Origin: UBA1227 sp045642705
GTDB lineage: Bacteria; Bacillota; Clostridia; Oscillospirales; Acutalibacteraceae
Assembly (NCBI GenBank): GCA_045642705.1
Contig: JAZUJK010000010.1
Location: forward strand, 1-35,717
DNA: 35,717 bases
Direction of reading: 5' to 3'
The notes under the pieces were generated by a model. The model saw only the letters and a program-made list of their open reading frames with translations. It was not told the DNA's origin and did not search any database. Numbering within the stretch: the stretch's first letter is position 1; each line of letters opens with the position of its first letter. Both the position numbers and the translations under genes were made by a program. Shown one piece after another: positions 34,265 to 35,717 of this stretch.

Positions 34265-35711
34265 GTTTTACTTATACTGTCTTGATTAAGTTAGAGAAAG
34301 CGTTTGGAACAAGAGCTGTTGAACCATGAAGCTTAGACATAACAAGAAGATAGAGGGACTGTGGAAGTGGCAATGGAACGAATACCATTGGGTTTACCTT
34401 CATAAGATGGAACATAGCTGCAGCTGAATCTGCAAGGCTGTTGCACTTGTGTGAAAGATAAACGTTCTTACGGCCAAGCTTCTTGATAAGCTTGTCGCCA
34501 ACTTCGTTAATAGCACAGTCACCAACGATAAGCACTTTACCTGTCAAAGCGTCGATTTCAGCTGGATCATGGCCCTTACCCATGATCATTGTCCAGCCGC
34601 CTTTTCCGCCGTAGTCATTGTACATAATCTGGAGAAGTGTAAGTGGGTTGTTCTGGCAGCCCTGCTTGCAGCATCTCTCTTTACCAAACATGAGTTTAAC
34701 ATCTGGTGGGTAGCAGTCGTAAAGGTCATATGGATATTTCTCTGTGTACATTGAAACATCGCCGTCGATCTCAATGTCATCCATTGACTTAACGCCTTGC
34801 GCAAGGTCACGCTCTACTGCGAGCTTAAGATGTGGTACATCGTCGAGAGTGTATCCGTAAATGCTTGCACCAACCATATCAGTTGCTACAACATTTGCAC
34901 CAGCAACGAGAACCTTGAATGGGATAACTGCAGTATCAGCGAGAGCTGTTACTGGATAGTGACCATAAATTGTACCTTCAACACCCTCAAGGATTGTAAA
35001 GTCAGGTCTTACATAACTCAAAATATCAACGAGCTTGTAATGGAGGTTATAGTTATGGTCAAATCCTCTTGCTGTCTGGCAAGGGAATGCCCACTGGTTC
35101 TTAACACCCATTGTTACACCAGCCATTGAGTGAGACTTGAGCTTTGGAATGCTGATGTAAAGGTTCTTATCCTTGTCCTTGATAAGATTATCAACAACGA
35201 ACTTAGGGAAATTGAACTTGTTGCACTGATATCCGTTCTCGTCCTTATCCTGTGTTGGAAGGCCCTTGAATTCGAATTCAACTTCCTTACCCTCATCAAG
35301 ATATACAGGGATTGCGCCGTACTTCTTACAGATCTTATCATAACCTGTTACAGCGTAAACGATACGTGTAGCGTTACTCTGTGTAGAGTTCTCAAAGAGA
35401 TAAATCTTCTTTGCACCGTGCTCTTTCCAGTAGCAGATTACTGCGTCAACGAGCTCTGGACGAGTGTAGCAATAAGCCTTTGCATCAATGCCGTTTGGTT
35501 TGATGTATACGTTCTTTGAAGACTTAAGGAGCTTTTCTCCGCCTGCTTCATCAAAAATTTCGTATACTGTCTTTTTGATCTCTGCAGCCATCTCAGGAAG
35601 AAGAGGCATAAACTTTGTTCTGCTCTCTGTCTGATATGGAGCATCAAGATGCTTAACATATACTTTTGCCTTTGCCATAATTATTCCTCCTATTATTCTT
35701 ACCGAATAAAA
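34265..35711. repeat. Right arm of the inverted repeat (DUF362 copy 2)
   Basis: This is the reverse complement of 29226-30674 with scattered substitutions. The upstream part keeps the ATTTTATTCGG and AGGAGG elements. The repeat ends about six bases before the window edge, so its true right limit may lie outside. Confidence 0.88.
34272..35678 (-). CDS. DUF362 protein, copy 2
   Basis: This 468-residue protein is nearly identical to that at 29261-30667. It differs at residues 147, 167, 294, 325, 334, 335, 403, 440, 464 and 465, about 98% identity. Four differences cluster next to the cysteine motif or the C-terminus: 334-335 (Asp-Met to Glu-Arg) and 464-465. All cysteines, the KSHSMAGVTMG segment and GKGH are kept, so both copies look functional. 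It has the same AGGAGG site. The promoter is not fully visible because the window ends 39 bases upstream. It converges with the small peptide gene. Confidence 0.88.
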   Translation of the reverse strand: MAKAKVYVKHLDAPYQTESRTKFMPLLPEMAAEIKKTVYEIFDEAGGEKLLKSSKNVYIKPNGIDAKAYCYTRPELVDAVICYWKEHGAKKIYLFENSTQSNATRIVYAVTGYDKICKKYGAIPVYLDEGKEVEFEFKGLPTQDKDENGYQCNKFNFPKFVVDNLIKDKDKNLYISIPKLKSHSMAGVTMGVKNQWAFPCQTARGFDHNYNLHYKLVDILSYVRPDFTILEGVEGTIYGHYPVTALADTAVIPFKVLVAGANVVATDMVGASIYGYTLDDVPHLKLAVERDLAQGVKSMDDIEIDGDVSMYTEKYPYDLYDCYPPDVKLMFGKERCCKQGCQNNPLTLLQIMYNDYGGKGGWTMIMGKGHDPAEIDALTGKVLIVGDCAINEVGDKLIKKLGRKNVYLSHKCNSLADSAAAMFHLMKVNPMVFVPLPLPQSLYLLVMSKLHGSTALVPNAFSNLIKTV

Positions 35712-35717
35712 TTAACA

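Noticed and set aside
34797..35519. Plus-strand frames of 110 and 129 residues opposite DUF362 copy 2, matched by frames opposite copy 1
   Set aside because: Their recurrence is explained by the duplication of the coding strand. They have no ribosome binding sites and their composition is that of antisense sequence.
29226..35711. Composite transposon flanked by inverted copies
   Set aside because: The arms encode DUF362 proteins, not transposases. No terminal inverted repeats, target-site duplication or integrase gene was seen.

Overview
The window comes from a low-GC, Gram-positive anaerobe of the Clostridia, most likely a Lachnospiraceae-type gut or rumen bacterium. This rests on AT-rich sequence with strong GGAGG ribosome binding sites, a DnaD/DnaI-type replication pair, luxS, and families common in such anaerobes (EFR1-type flavodoxin-ferredoxin, C_GCAxxG_C_C, DUF1653, DUF362, REC-terminated hybrid kinases). 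The genus is inferred and cannot be fixed from the sequence alone.

Layout. (1) Positions 1-79 hold the tail of a probable TrmA/RlmD-type RNA methyltransferase. (2) Positions 176-10360 hold three large hybrid histidine kinases in a row: two membrane-bound with extracellular solute-binding-type sensors, and one cytosolic with six tandem PAS-like repeats. (3) Positions 10372-16661 form a tight same-strand run: C_GCAxxG_C_C protein, alpha/beta hydrolase, GNAT, DnaD-like, DnaI/DnaC-like, Tex and LuxS, closed by a strong terminator. (4) Positions 16711-18042 encode a MATE transporter on the minus strand. (5) Positions 18152-26049 run asnS, degV, a Thr-rich lipoprotein-like FN3 protein, murD, murI and a fourth hybrid kinase with a multi-helix membrane sensor. 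(6) Positions 26102-29144 hold minus-strand units: an unrecognised pair of membrane proteins, an EFR1-type Fe-S flavoprotein and a lipase-like hydrolase, with a plus-strand DUF1653 gene between the last two. (7) Positions 29226-35711 are the most unusual part. Two DUF362 genes, 98% identical in protein sequence, face each other as a roughly 1.45 kb inverted repeat. Between them lie a third, possibly leaderless DUF362 gene, a small membrane protein, a spermidine-acetyltransferase-like GNAT, a hydrolase gene reduced by two in-frame deletions, a GNAT with an attenuator-like leader, and a small peptide with a double-glycine-type leader.

Function. Four hybrid kinases share near-identical H-box and receiver signatures and all end in a receiver domain, with no DNA-binding regulator or HPt protein nearby. 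They probably feed a common phosphorelay encoded elsewhere. The central genes are housekeeping (replication initiation, RNA binding, AI-2/methyl cycle, aminoacylation, peptidoglycan precursors). The right end looks like accessory DNA shaped by duplication, deletion and possibly inversion. No tRNA, rRNA, CRISPR array, transposase or integrase was seen. No gene-free stretch exceeds 300 bases.
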